Source of the DNA: CAYRUD01 sp964427425
GTDB taxonomy: Bacteria > Chlamydiota > Chlamydiia > Chlamydiales > FEN-1388
Assembly (NCBI GenBank): GCA_964427425.1
Contig: CAYRUD010000014.1
Location: 186,001 to 250,000, forward strand
Length of the DNA: 64,000 nt
Reading direction: 5' to 3'
Position 1 is the first letter of the stretch; each line of letters begins with the position of its first letter. The notes beneath the pieces are model-generated. The model was not told the DNA's origin. It worked only from the letters and a program-made list of their open reading frames with translations, and did not search any database. Positions 7,938-16,791 of the stretch are shown here, piece by piece. Position numbers and translations under genes: made by a program.

Positions 7938-9311
7938 ATGCAAATTTTTAAGACGGGGTATGATTACGTGACACGCCTCTTCAGTGTTTTTAATCCAGTT
8001 CCTCACATCCCGCAAATACAAGATCAGGATGAGGTAAATAAGCGATATCAGTACTGGCGAATTCGAGTATTCTACTCGATGTTTGTCGGGTATGCATTCT
8101 ACTATTTTACTAGAAAGAGCTTTACCTTCGCGATGCCATCGCTCATGCTTGATCTCGGGTTTGACAAGGGGCAGCTTGGTATTTTAAGTAGTGTTCTTTC
8201 GATGACCTACGGTTTTAGTAAGTTTGCCAGCGGAGTTCTTGGCGATAAGTCTAACCCACGCTATTTCATGGCATTTGGACTTATCTTAACCGGAATTTTC
8301 AACATCTGCTTTGGGTTTTCGTCATCACTTCTCTTCTTTGCTCTCTTTTGGGGCTTGAATGGATGGTTCCAAGGTTTCGGATGGCCTGCCTGCGCGCGGC
8401 TTCTCACTCACTGGTACTCTCAATCTGAGAGAGGGCGATGGTGGTCCTTGTGGAATACATCGCATAATATTGGCGGGGCTCTTATCCCAATTTTTGTTGG
8501 CTTTTTCGCCCAGTATTATGGTTGGAGGGCCGCAATGATTTTCCCTGGAGTGATGGCTATCTTAGGGGGATTTTTCCTCATTAATAGATTGTGCGATACT
8601 CCTCAATCACTGGGGCTGCCTCCTGTCGAGGTTTATAGATCTGACTATCCAACAAAAGCTAAGAACTTAGATGAAAGAGAGTTAAGCGTAAAAGAGATCC
8701 TTTTTGACTATGTCTTGAAAAATCCACTTATATGGGTTTTAGGCGCTAGCTACTTCTTCGTTTATATTATTCGCACAGCCATTAACGACTGGACAGTCCT
8801 TTATCTCGTCGAATCGAAGGGTTATTCGCAGTTTGGCGCCGGCGGAGTTGTTTTCTGGTTTGAGATAGGAGGCTTCTTTGGAAGTTTGGTCGCAGGTTAC
8901 GCCTCTGACAAATTCTTTAAGGGAGGCCGAGGCCAGATTAACGTTCTCTTCTCTCTCTTTGTAGCGGTCGCAGTCCTTGCTTTTTGGTATAGCCAGGCAT
9001 GTAATCCAATCGTAGACTCAATCTTGATCTTTACGATAGGGTTTTTAATCTTTGGTCCCCAAATGCTTATTGGGATGGCTGCAGCTGAGCTCTCTCATAA
9101 AAATGCGGCGGCTACTGCTTCTGGATTTGTCGGATGGATTGCATACATCGGCGCAGCAGTTGCAGGATATCCTCTTGGACGCATCACTCAAGATTATGGC
9201 TGGGATGGCTTTTTTGCTGCTCTCGCAGTCTGCGCGTTTCTCGCAACTGCGCTCTTGATTCCTCTTTGGGGTGTCCGTTCATCTGGTCAAAAATTATTTG
9301 GAAAAAGTTAA
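7938..9311 (+). CDS. uhpC: Hexose-phosphate:phosphate antiporter, UhpC/GlpT type (MFS)
   Basis: The 457-aa product is an organophosphate:phosphate antiporter of the major facilitator superfamily with about 12 membrane helices. It shows the family start VGYAFYYFTRKSFTFAMPSL, the loop motif GFSKFASGVLGDKSNPRYFM, the GLNGWFQGFGWPACARLLTH signature, and SQSERGRWWSLWNTSHNIGG. Chlamydial UhpC imports host glucose-6-phosphate in exchange for phosphate across the inner membrane (family knowledge), feeding glycogen and glycolysis. The start is uncertain: ATG at 7938 has no clear Shine-Dalgarno, and a GTG at 7968 preceded by GGGG would give a protein 10 residues shorter. Confidence 0.92.
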   Translation: MQIFKTGYDYVTRLFSVFNPVPHIPQIQDQDEVNKRYQYWRIRVFYSMFVGYAFYYFTRKSFTFAMPSLMLDLGFDKGQLGILSSVLSMTYGFSKFASGVLGDKSNPRYFMAFGLILTGIFNICFGFSSSLLFFALFWGLNGWFQGFGWPACARLLTHWYSQSERGRWWSLWNTSHNIGGALIPIFVGFFAQYYGWRAAMIFPGVMAILGGFFLINRLCDTPQSLGLPPVEVYRSDYPTKAKNLDERELSVKEILFDYVLKNPLIWVLGASYFFVYIIRTAINDWTVLYLVESKGYSQFGAGGVVFWFEIGGFFGSLVAGYASDKFFKGGRGQINVLFSLFVAVAVLAFWYSQACNPIVDSILIFTIGFLIFGPQMLIGMAAAELSHKNAAATASGFVGWIAYIGAAVAGYPLGRITQDYGWDGFFAALAVCAFLATALLIPLWGVRSSGQKLFGKS

Positions 9312-9473
9312 GGCTTCATTTTTCCATACCAATTTCACTTATCGCCATTCTCTTCAATAAAGCAAGAAAGAAGAAATGGCGGTAAGAACATCTTATCCCC
9401 TAAACTATATACTCGTGTTATTTCCTGTTACTCTGTAAGTATTCTCTTTCATATCGCTTTCATGAGGATTGGT

Positions 9474-11459
9474 ATGTCGGACTCTCAATCGTGGAAAGTT
9501 TTTGAATCAGTGAATCCTACTTTCGCAGCACGCCTTTCTCTTTTTGATGAAGAAGACTCTGGATTAAAGATCACTCAAACGGAAGTAGGAGAGGAGAACA
9601 TCTTTGATTCTCGCAAATCAGTGCCAAGGTTTTTCCATGATCAGAAGGGGGCTTTCCTTGAGGCGCGGGCATGGGTTGCAGACTCTCTTCGTGATATTGA
9701 TGAAAAAGTCGAGGTGCTCGTTGTTTACGGTATAGGGATGGGGTGGCATTGGAATGCGCTCCTCCCTTGGCTTGAAAGGAAAAGAGAGCGCCGTCTTATC
9801 TTTATTGAGGATGACTTGAGAGTCGTTTCTTGTTTCATGAAATCGTCAATGGCGCATTCTTTTTTTCTACATCCTCAAACCTCTTTGGTTGCTCTTCAAG
9901 GAATAGATGACAAAGAGGGGTTTGACCTCCTTATCTGGAATCTCTTCAGAAGAAAGTGGAAATGGCTTGTCTCTCCTCCATATACGCGCTTGCGGCCTAA
10001 GGCTGCTTTGCTTCTCTTTCAGGCCCTTTCGGTTAAATTTAGTGACGCAGAATTGGTGGCAGACGAGTTTTCTACATTTGGGGTGGCCCATACACGTAAT
10101 TTATTACGAAATCTGCTTCTCTTGAATAAATCAATGAATGCCGCAGATCTTTTCGGAAGATGGAAAGGCGTTCCGGTTATTGTTGTGGCGGCAGGGCCCT
10201 CTCTTCAAGAAGCTCTGCCCTTTATTCAGAAAATCTCTGATCAAGCTCTGATTCTCTCTGGCGGCTCATCGACAAACGCTCTTTTAGAAGCCGGGATTAT
10301 TCCTCATTTTGCCGCGACAGTTGATCCAAACCCCATGCAATACTCGAGGCTTAAATATATAGAGCCTTTCTCTTTACCGCTTTTCTACCGTTCAAGAGCG
10401 CTTAATGAAGGTGTCGTCGCTTCTGGTGCCAATCCCCTTATCTATTTGAAAGGAGGAGATGGATACCCTCTTATCTCTTATTTTGAGGAGGCGCTTGGAA
10501 TTGATGGGCCCGTCATTGATGGTGGGGATAGTGTCTCGAGTCTTTTGATTGAGCTTGCTGTGGCGCTGGGATCTTCGACGATTATCATGGTTGGCTATGA
10601 CTTAGCTTATACCGGCGGGAAGCGATATAGCTCGACATTGGAAAATACTCTCCACGAGAGCGAAAAACTTGCCTACACAAAAAAAGAGATCGGCCAGGAC
10701 TCAGATGAGAGGGGTACGACCCTGGAAGTTACGTCTAACAATGGGGAAACAGTTCTTACTGAAATGAAGTGGGTTACTGAAGCTCAATGGATTACAAGGT
10801 ATTATGAGCTTGTTAAAGATGAGGTTAAGGTCTTTAACACTGCGTCAGGCGGTATGGCCATTGAGGGGATTCCGTACTGCTCTATTCAGCAGGTTTATGA
10901 TGATGTCTTTAAAGAGCGAGCTCACCTGCGAAGATCGATAGATTCCTTGCACAAAGTAGTAGATGAGCTTATGCGCGTACAAATCATGTCAGAGCGAGTA
11001 ACTCAAGAGAAATTAGGTGAAGCTCTTAGAGGTATATCTGACGAGGTTTGTGCGTTTGAGGAGATAGTCAAAAACTTGAAAGCTAAACTCATGTCGGCTC
11101 CTTTTGAGCTTATCTCTTTAGATTCAGAGTATGTGGAGCTTTTGTGTAAGCTAGAGACCGCATTCGCGATGAAGTGGCTTTTTAAACCATTTTGGCAGAT
11201 GCATGAGAAGTGGTGTCTTATGAAAAAGAGGCTTGAAATCAAGTCTAATGGCGTTGAGGTCTCTCAAGAAGAGATAAGGTTTGATGAGAAAGCTATCAAA
11301 GAGCGAGTAGAGTTTATTTACGAAGGAATAATGATTTATAAGAAGCTTTTCTTCTCAGCGGTAAGTTGGGCTTTTCTCCAAGGGCAGTTTTTTGATGATC
11401 CGTATGCTGTTGCCCCTTGGCCTGATGTACTCTCGAAGAATGAGGCTCCAGTATTTTAG
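9474..11459 (+). CDS. DUF115 / MptE-like (motility-accessory-factor-type) protein
   Basis: This large protein (661 aa from the ATG at 9474) contains a DUF115 core at roughly 225-400: VPVIVVAAGPSLQEALPFI, then GGSSTNALLEAGIIPHFAAT VDP, GGDSVSSLLIELAVALGSS and IIMVGYDLAYTGGKRYS. Before it lies a Rossmann-like region (VLVVYGIGMGWHWNALLPWL), and after it a helical tail. The domain is shared by archaeal MptE and by bacterial flagellin-glycosylation Maf proteins, which transfer sialic- or pseudaminic-acid-like sugars; chlamydiae have no flagella, so the acceptor is unknown. I prefer ATG 9474 over ATG 9462 because GAGG at 9464 is well spaced for it. The MORN gene follows within about 60 bp. Confidence 0.8.
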   Translation: MSDSQSWKVFESVNPTFAARLSLFDEEDSGLKITQTEVGEENIFDSRKSVPRFFHDQKGAFLEARAWVADSLRDIDEKVEVLVVYGIGMGWHWNALLPWLERKRERRLIFIEDDLRVVSCFMKSSMAHSFFLHPQTSLVALQGIDDKEGFDLLIWNLFRRKWKWLVSPPYTRLRPKAALLLFQALSVKFSDAELVADEFSTFGVAHTRNLLRNLLLLNKSMNAADLFGRWKGVPVIVVAAGPSLQEALPFIQKISDQALILSGGSSTNALLEAGIIPHFAATVDPNPMQYSRLKYIEPFSLPLFYRSRALNEGVVASGANPLIYLKGGDGYPLISYFEEALGIDGPVIDGGDSVSSLLIELAVALGSSTIIMVGYDLAYTGGKRYSSTLENTLHESEKLAYTKKEIGQDSDERGTTLEVTSNNGETVLTEMKWVTEAQWITRYYELVKDEVKVFNTASGGMAIEGIPYCSIQQVYDDVFKERAHLRRSIDSLHKVVDELMRVQIMSERVTQEKLGEALRGISDEVCAFEEIVKNLKAKLMSAPFELISLDSEYVELLCKLETAFAMKWLFKPFWQMHEKWCLMKKRLEIKSNGVEVSQEEIRFDEKAIKERVEFIYEGIMIYKKLFFSAVSWAFLQGQFFDDPYAVAPWPDVLSKNEAPVF

Positions 11460-11518
11460 TTGCTACGTAGTAGGGCTTGGAAACGATTGCACGTGGAAGA
11501 GATGAGGTTTTACTCCTT

Positions 11519-12229
11519 ATGAGTCAAAAGAGACCTGAGTATTCATTTGATGGGAAATGCTTAAGAGTCGTTGATGAAAGTCTTGGCATCGACTTCTTTT
11601 ATGATGTAATAGAGCCTTTTGAAGTTGTAACCATTAAACAATGTGAAGATTCTACGATCCAACATAACGGATGGGTCTTGTTGCGCAGTGTCTCTCAAGA
11701 TGTTGAAAATGAAGGTGTTGAAAAAATAGCTTCAGAAGAGCTCTTTTTAAATGGGCTGAGACACGGGCCTTGCCGAACATACCATGTGGTATCAGGTAGA
11801 GATTGTCTTGCGACTGAAGGTTGGTATTTCCAAGGACAATTACATGGACGTCTACGTGCTTGGGATATCCAAGGGCAGCTGAGGAAAGAGATGCATTTCG
11901 TTCATGGAAAAAGGTCAGGAGAGGCCAAATCTTGGAACCATAATGGAGTGTTAATCTCTTCACAAGTCTATAAGGATGGACTTCCGCATGGCTCTCTTCA
12001 AACATTTCACTCGAAGACTGGTGTTCAATCAAGATGCACGGAGTACGTGAAAGGGAGAAGGCATGGGATGGATTATCTTTTCCATGGCGATGATGGATTT
12101 CTTCTTTTTTGCGATGAGTGGAAATTAGGTGAAAAAAAGAGAGCAATCCTTGATGATCTTTTGGAGCGGAATCTTCATGCCTCGATAGAGCACAGCAAAC
12201 AGCAAAGTGGTAAGAAAAGAATTTCATGA
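11519..12229 (+). CDS. MORN-repeat protein (YwqK-like)
   Basis: The product (236 aa from ATG 11519; a TTG at 11477 would add 14 residues) contains at least four MORN-type repeats at about 75-210: LFLNGLRHGPCRTYHV, WYFQGQLHGRLRAWDIQG, MHFVHGKRSGEAKSWNHNG, VYKDGLPHGSLQTFHS and EYVKGRRHGMDYLF. Such G-x-(L/R)-H-G repeats form elongated beta structures; bacterial members are often annotated as YwqK-type antitoxins without firm evidence. It sits just behind the DUF115 gene and is probably co-transcribed with it. There is no signal peptide. The exact function is unknown. Confidence 0.75.
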   Translation: MSQKRPEYSFDGKCLRVVDESLGIDFFYDVIEPFEVVTIKQCEDSTIQHNGWVLLRSVSQDVENEGVEKIASEELFLNGLRHGPCRTYHVVSGRDCLATEGWYFQGQLHGRLRAWDIQGQLRKEMHFVHGKRSGEAKSWNHNGVLISSQVYKDGLPHGSLQTFHSKTGVQSRCTEYVKGRRHGMDYLFHGDDGFLLFCDEWKLGEKKRAILDDLLERNLHASIEHSKQQSGKKRIS

Positions 12230-12470
12230 AAGACCCCAAGGCTCTTATTCAAAGACAGAAATGTATGAATGTTGAGGAGCTTTCAGATTGCTGATCTCTT
12301 TAAAGAAAGGTAGAGCTTTCCCTTCAGACTGCAGAAAAAGATGACTTTTGTACCTTAGTGATTAATCATCCTCCGAATCCGGAGTAAATAGTTGCTGAAA
12401 AAGGTGTTTTTCTGACAGACTTTCTGTTTCAAAATTGAATAAGACGTAGTGTGCGTTCACAGGAGATACA

Positions 12471-13091
12471 ATGGCTCGATACACAGGTGCTAAAAACCGC
12501 ATCGCGCGCCGATTTGGAGTCAACGTGTTCAATAGAATACGAAATCCTATGGCTCATAAACCAAATCCAGCAGGGATGCATGGCGCAAAGCGAAAGAAAA
12601 AATCCGACTTCGGCGTTCAGCTTGATGAAAAGCAAAAGTTGAAAGCAGCCTTCGGGATGATCAGCGAAAAGCAACTTCATAAATATTATAAAGAAGCGTC
12701 TCGCCGTCATGGCAATACGCCAGAAATCTTTATGCAGATGCTTGAATCACGTCTTGATGTAGTTGTTTTCCGCCTTCGATTTGCTTCAACTATCTTTGCG
12801 GCTCAACAACTTATCTCACACGGACATATTCTCGTTGATGGTAAGAAAGTTGACATCCGTTCTTTCAGAGTTCAACCAGGTATGGTTGTTTCTGTAAAAG
12901 AAAAATCAAAGAAATTAAAGTCAGTAGTTGAATCAGTACAAAACGCTTCTCGCTCAGTTCCTGAATACTTGGAGCTTAACGAAGCTGATTTTGCTGGCCG
13001 TATGCTTCAGCTTCCTTCAATGGGATCAATTCCATTGGCTGTTGAAGTAAACTTGCCAATGGTATGTGACTTCTTAGCTCACGCTGGTTAA
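12471..13091 (+). CDS. rpsD: 30S ribosomal protein S4
   Basis: A full-length S4 of 206 aa. It begins MARYTGAKNRIARRFGVNVF and has the S4 RNA-binding domain at about 93-155 (SRLDVVVFRLRFASTIFAAQ, then LISHGHILVDGKKVDIRSF). S4 nucleates 16S rRNA folding at the 5' domain and in many bacteria autoregulates its mRNA. A GGAG Shine-Dalgarno lies 6 bp before the ATG, and a good terminator follows, so it appears to be a monocistronic gene here. In C. trachomatis rpsD lies beside nfo and murJ (as I recall); here those genes are separated by inserted genes. Confidence 0.98.
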   Translation: MARYTGAKNRIARRFGVNVFNRIRNPMAHKPNPAGMHGAKRKKKSDFGVQLDEKQKLKAAFGMISEKQLHKYYKEASRRHGNTPEIFMQMLESRLDVVVFRLRFASTIFAAQQLISHGHILVDGKKVDIRSFRVQPGMVVSVKEKSKKLKSVVESVQNASRSVPEYLELNEADFAGRMLQLPSMGSIPLAVEVNLPMVCDFLAHAG

Positions 13092-13127
13092 TCACACGCG
13101 CTGACGAAGCAAGTTTTTATTTTGAAT

Positions 13128-13168
13128 AAGCGAAATGGGAAAAAAATTCCTATTTCGCTTTTTTTATT
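13128..13168 (+). terminator. Terminator of rpsD
   Basis: The stem AAGCGAAAT (13128-13136) pairs with ATTTCGCTT (13152-13160), extended by GGGAA/TTCC-type pairs, and runs straight into a T tract. Confidence 0.75.
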
Positions 13169-13256
13169 TTAATTACTATGTGTTTTTGAATTGTATTCCA
13201 TTCAATTACTGTAATTAATATTATATTTGGCATTTTAACTATTAGAGGCTTTTTTA

Positions 13257-14682
13257 ATGAAGGTGGATATAAATCTATTCTACAATAGTTTCGATTACGG
13301 GCAGTCATTTTATACTGTGAGTCAGGCCCAGACAACTCATATAGCTATTGATGAACAGCATGAACAAGAGACTATTGAAGGTGATGAGTGGGAAAAATGG
13401 GCAAATGACTTTGTCGATCAATTAATAGCTGAGCCAGAAGAGGGTGAATGTATTAATGACTCTCTGACATCTATCTTTAAAAGACAGCTCACGATTTCCA
13501 GCTCAAATGAAACATTGCCTAAAGCTGTACATAATGATTCTCAAGAGAGTAGTCCGTCTTATTTGACGAAAAAGCAAGTGAAGGCAGAAGAAGCCTTTGA
13601 AAATAAGGTCGTGTCGAAGGTTTCTAAAAAAGTCGAGGACACACTTATCAATCCTAAATTGCCCCATGTATCTCGTAATGTACCCCTTTTCCAGAAGAAT
13701 AATGGGCTTAATATTAACGCAACTCCTTTTCGCCCTAAAGGTGTATCCGTAAGTAGTCCTGGTCCTAGAAAAATCTCAGCCGGAAAACTGAAGAAGGATA
13801 CTTCTAATGTGAAGGGCTTAAGGCCTGAGAAACCGTCGCTTACTTTTGAATCTACGGAAGTATCGCAAAGGAACAGAGACAAGGAATCTACCTCAACTAT
13901 CGCTAAATCCGACGCCTTTGATGCTCAAAAGGTCCTTCTTCAGGCGTATAAGAAAGCTCAGCTTGAGGACATAAAGGGAGAGTCTTGGAACTTCTCCTCA
14001 GATTTCTGGAGAAGTACAACAAAAATCTATTGAGCAGAGGCCGAAAGTCCGAGTTGAATTTCCTCAACCTCGAAAAAGAGTGATTGAGAGCCCAGAGAAT
14101 GCAACGTCTAAAAATCAAGAAGCTAATAAGAAAAAAACTGTCTCATTTGCTGAGTCCTTGATAGAAGTGAAGGATGCTCAATTGCTTGAGACTGCTTCTT
14201 TGCTACAAGAGAATACTCCAAAAAAGACGTGTCATGTCATAGCTGAATTGGAAAGGGCATTAGAAGATCCCACAGCAGATAGATTTATTCAATTATGGGA
14301 TGAAGAGCTTGCAAGACAAAAGAAAATGCTTAAAAGCAGTCCTCTCATCGAAAGAGTTGAGACTAATTGTAGTGCTGCAGCATTCATCAAATTGTGGGAC
14401 GCAAAGATTTCAAGATTGCGAAATGCTGTCAATTCTGTAAGAAAAGAGCGTGGGATTAAAATAGCCACCCGCACAATAGTTTATTTCCGCCGCCTTGATC
14501 TGCAGGTGCTTTGGGATGTATATCGCCTTGCTCTATCATATGCTGCAAGATGCGGTAGAACAGCCGATGAGAGGATTCTTGACCTACCTATTGATCTTTT
14601 GCCTGATAACTATGAGTTGCCTTCTGAATCAGACGAGGAGCTTCAAGAGAGTGTTTTTGACATTAGAGTAGAGTCTAAGTAA
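13257..14682 (+). pseudogene. Probable single gene split by a frameshift (hypothetical protein)
   Basis: Two unrecognised frames, 13257-14033 (258 aa) and 14080-14682 (200 aa from a GTG), look like halves of one gene. The downstream frame stays open upstream of its nominal start back to 13975 and reads as protein-like sequence (SIEQRPKVRVEFPQPRKR) across the gap. The GTG at 14080 has no Shine-Dalgarno. Removing one A from the five-A run at 14021-14025 fuses both frames into one product of roughly 475 codons. The N-terminal part is polar and Ser/Lys/Pro-rich, typical of a disordered secreted protein. The C-terminal part is helical, with two copies of a short motif, RFIQLWDEELARQKK and AFIKLWDAKISRLRN. 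A strong terminator follows. A sequencing error, a true mutation and programmed slippage are all possible. Confidence 0.55.
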
Positions 14683-14704
14683 GAGAGATTCCCTTTGAGG
14701 AGAT

Positions 14705-14740
14705 GAAAAGGCCGCGTCTCATCGCGGCCTTTTCTTTTTT
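14705..14740. terminator. Bidirectional terminator between hypothetical gene and murJ
   Basis: A 12-bp perfect stem GAAAAGGCCGCG / CGCGGCCTTTTC (14705-14716 with 14723-14734) carries a T run on the right; on the opposite strand the stem is preceded by A's. It lies between convergent genes. Confidence 0.8.
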
Positions 14741-14746
14741 AGGGGC

Positions 14747-16483
14747 TTAAGGCTCTTTAGCCGTCTCTTCTATTGCTGATTCTTCTTTTGTTTTGAGGAT
14801 ATGAGTGATGTCGGTTGCTTTCAGAAGATGGCTTGTTCCAATGATGCTTCCTAAGAAGATGAGAGAGGGTACTGCAAGATAGATGAGCTGATCGATAAGC
14901 TGTGTTGGAAGAAAATTTCCACTCTCAGCCCATAAAGAGAACAGGATTGGCGGATTGTAGATCCAAGCGGAAAATCCCCATGTTGTAAGGGATGCTATTA
15001 CAACCGCAATGATGATCGATTGGCATGATTGCCTTCCTTTTGGAGTAATAAGTCCTCCAAATTCGTCTGAGAGCTTTTTGTAGAGATAGATTACATTAAT
15101 CCATGATGAGATGCTTGTCGCGACAGCTACGCTGACAGCTTTCCATCCTAGAAGACAGACAAAGATAGTATTGAGGACAGCATTAGAGACCAAAGAAATG
15201 CATGCTCCTTTTGTTGGAATAGAGTAGTTTCGCTTCGCATAGAAAGCTGGAGCTAATACAATAATCAATCCCATAGGAATCATCGCGAGAGCATATCCAT
15301 GAAGGCATCCAGTCGATGTGATGATCGAGTGTGACTGGAAATCTCCTCTTCCATAGATACAGTTGATAGCTGCCATGCCCACAACGAGTAAGTATGCTGT
15401 GCAAGGAGCTAAGAGCGCCATGACTCGTCGAATAGCAAATTCAAGAAAGTGAACATATTGCTTTTTATTGTCAGACTGAATTGCTCTTGATAGAGGAGGT
15501 AAAATTGCTCCGGAGAGAGCGATCCCGAAAAGTGCCAAAGGAAGCTGCTGGAGTCTCAATCCGAACCAAAGCTGAGCTGGGCCTTCTGGATCCGCGGCTC
15601 TTGCAAAGAGAGCGTCAACAGCATTATTGATTTGAGATGCTCCTACACCTAAAAGGCCGAGGGTAAGTGGCCCCCACAGGCGTTTAATATCAGGTGAGAA
15701 AAATGAGATATTCTTTAAGAGATTCCTTGTTCCTAGGTGGATCTGTGTGAGGCGAAGCGTGGGGCCAAAAGTTGCAAACCACTGGAAAGAGCAGCCTAAT
15801 ACAATTGAAAGAGCTACGTACGGCATGGCAGCTCTTGGATCTGTATACCGTAAAAGAAAGGCGACGAGGGCTATTGAGAGGTTGAAAAAGGTGGGTGCAA
15901 TCCCTACTGTGAAGTACTTCTTCTCACATTGAAGTAATGAGGCGTTTAGCCCAAAAAGGCATATGGGAACCAAACTTGGCATCAAGAGGATCATCAAGAA
16001 GATGATCTCATGTGTCCCCTCATTAAGGGGAAAGAATGTTTGAATGAGATAGAGAGCGATGATGGAAATGCCTGTGAAGCTCAACAGAAACGTTGTCCAC
16101 AGGGCTGACATGTCTCTAAAAAATTTGAAGGCTTTTTCGGAAGATTCTTTTCTTATTTCCTCAAAGAGTGGAATAAAGGCAGATTGAAGGGCTCCTTCGC
16201 CAAAGAGTCTTCGACAAACGTGAGAGAGTCGAAAAGCGACAAAAAGGGCAGCTAGCGCTTCGTGGGTGCCAAATGAAAAGGCAAGAATAACATCTCGAAT
16301 CATGCCGCTTATTCGGCTGAGCGCGGTCCCAGAGAGGAATCTGAGTGTTGATCGCATGATACTCTGGATAGAGTCCTTGGCTCCTGTATGCGCTTGATCT
16401 TGATGGAGCTCTTCTTGCTGTTTCGGGACAGCTGAATCTTGTAATGGCCCTTGAGGAGAAGGGGACGAGGATTGAGAAGACAC
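14747..16483 (-). CDS. murJ: Lipid II flippase MurJ (MviN)
   Basis: The 578-aa product is a MurJ-family flippase that exposes lipid II for peptidoglycan assembly. The core starts at about residue 43 with MRSTLRFLSGTALSRISGMI and RDVILAFSFG, followed by FGEGALQSAFIPLFEE and about 14 membrane helices. RLQQLPLALFGIALSGAILP is the usual MurJ motif. The annotated GTG start at 16483 has a well placed AAGGTG Shine-Dalgarno, so the 42-residue Ser/Gln-rich extension ahead of the core appears real. In chlamydiae, which make peptidoglycan only at the division septum, it would act in division. The C-terminal tail is acidic. Confidence 0.95.
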   Translation of the reverse strand: MSSQSSSPSPQGPLQDSAVPKQQEELHQDQAHTGAKDSIQSIMRSTLRFLSGTALSRISGMIRDVILAFSFGTHEALAALFVAFRLSHVCRRLFGEGALQSAFIPLFEEIRKESSEKAFKFFRDMSALWTTFLLSFTGISIIALYLIQTFFPLNEGTHEIIFLMILLMPSLVPICLFGLNASLLQCEKKYFTVGIAPTFFNLSIALVAFLLRYTDPRAAMPYVALSIVLGCSFQWFATFGPTLRLTQIHLGTRNLLKNISFFSPDIKRLWGPLTLGLLGVGASQINNAVDALFARAADPEGPAQLWFGLRLQQLPLALFGIALSGAILPPLSRAIQSDNKKQYVHFLEFAIRRVMALLAPCTAYLLVVGMAAINCIYGRGDFQSHSIITSTGCLHGYALAMIPMGLIIVLAPAFYAKRNYSIPTKGACISLVSNAVLNTIFVCLLGWKAVSVAVATSISSWINVIYLYKKLSDEFGGLITPKGRQSCQSIIIAVVIASLTTWGFSAWIYNPPILFSLWAESGNFLPTQLIDQLIYLAVPSLIFLGSIIGTSHLLKATDITHILKTKEESAIEETAKEP

Positions 16484-16791
16484 AGAATCACCTTACTTGA
16501 TAAAACCACTTTAGTGTAATGGGTGAGAAATTGAGAAACTCTCTTAAGCTTTAGCCTTATTGATAGATATCTATTAGGCACTAAAGGAAAAATAAAGAAA
16601 ATTCAAAATTACACCATTTTTCTTAATGTGAGTCGGGTGTTTATATCAAAGAGAAAACACGAATTTAAATCATTTGATACGAACAAATAAAAAAGGGATA
16701 CAACTATACCAAACTGTTTTTTCAAATTTCAAGAATGTTAAAAAAGATTTAGCTCGTATCCTTACTTATTACAAATAAATGTGCTTGTAGT
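16484..16791. other. AT-rich divergent intergenic region
   Basis: These 308 bp separate murJ from the divergent 16792 gene. They are very AT-rich and should contain promoters for both, but I see no hexamer pair good enough to call, no hairpin of note and no coding frame. Confidence 0.5.

Noticed and set aside
7774..7971. A 65-codon frame just before uhpC
   Set aside because: It overlaps the uhpC start and the promoter candidate, has no Shine-Dalgarno and no protein-like pattern.
11652..12239. A 195-codon minus-strand frame opposite the MORN gene
   Set aside because: It is the shadow of the MORN-repeat frame; its composition (His- and Arg-rich, scattered cysteines) is typical of an antisense frame and it has no ribosome site.
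13559..13882. A 107-codon minus-strand frame inside the frameshifted gene
   Set aside because: Antisense shadow of a polar low-complexity coding region.
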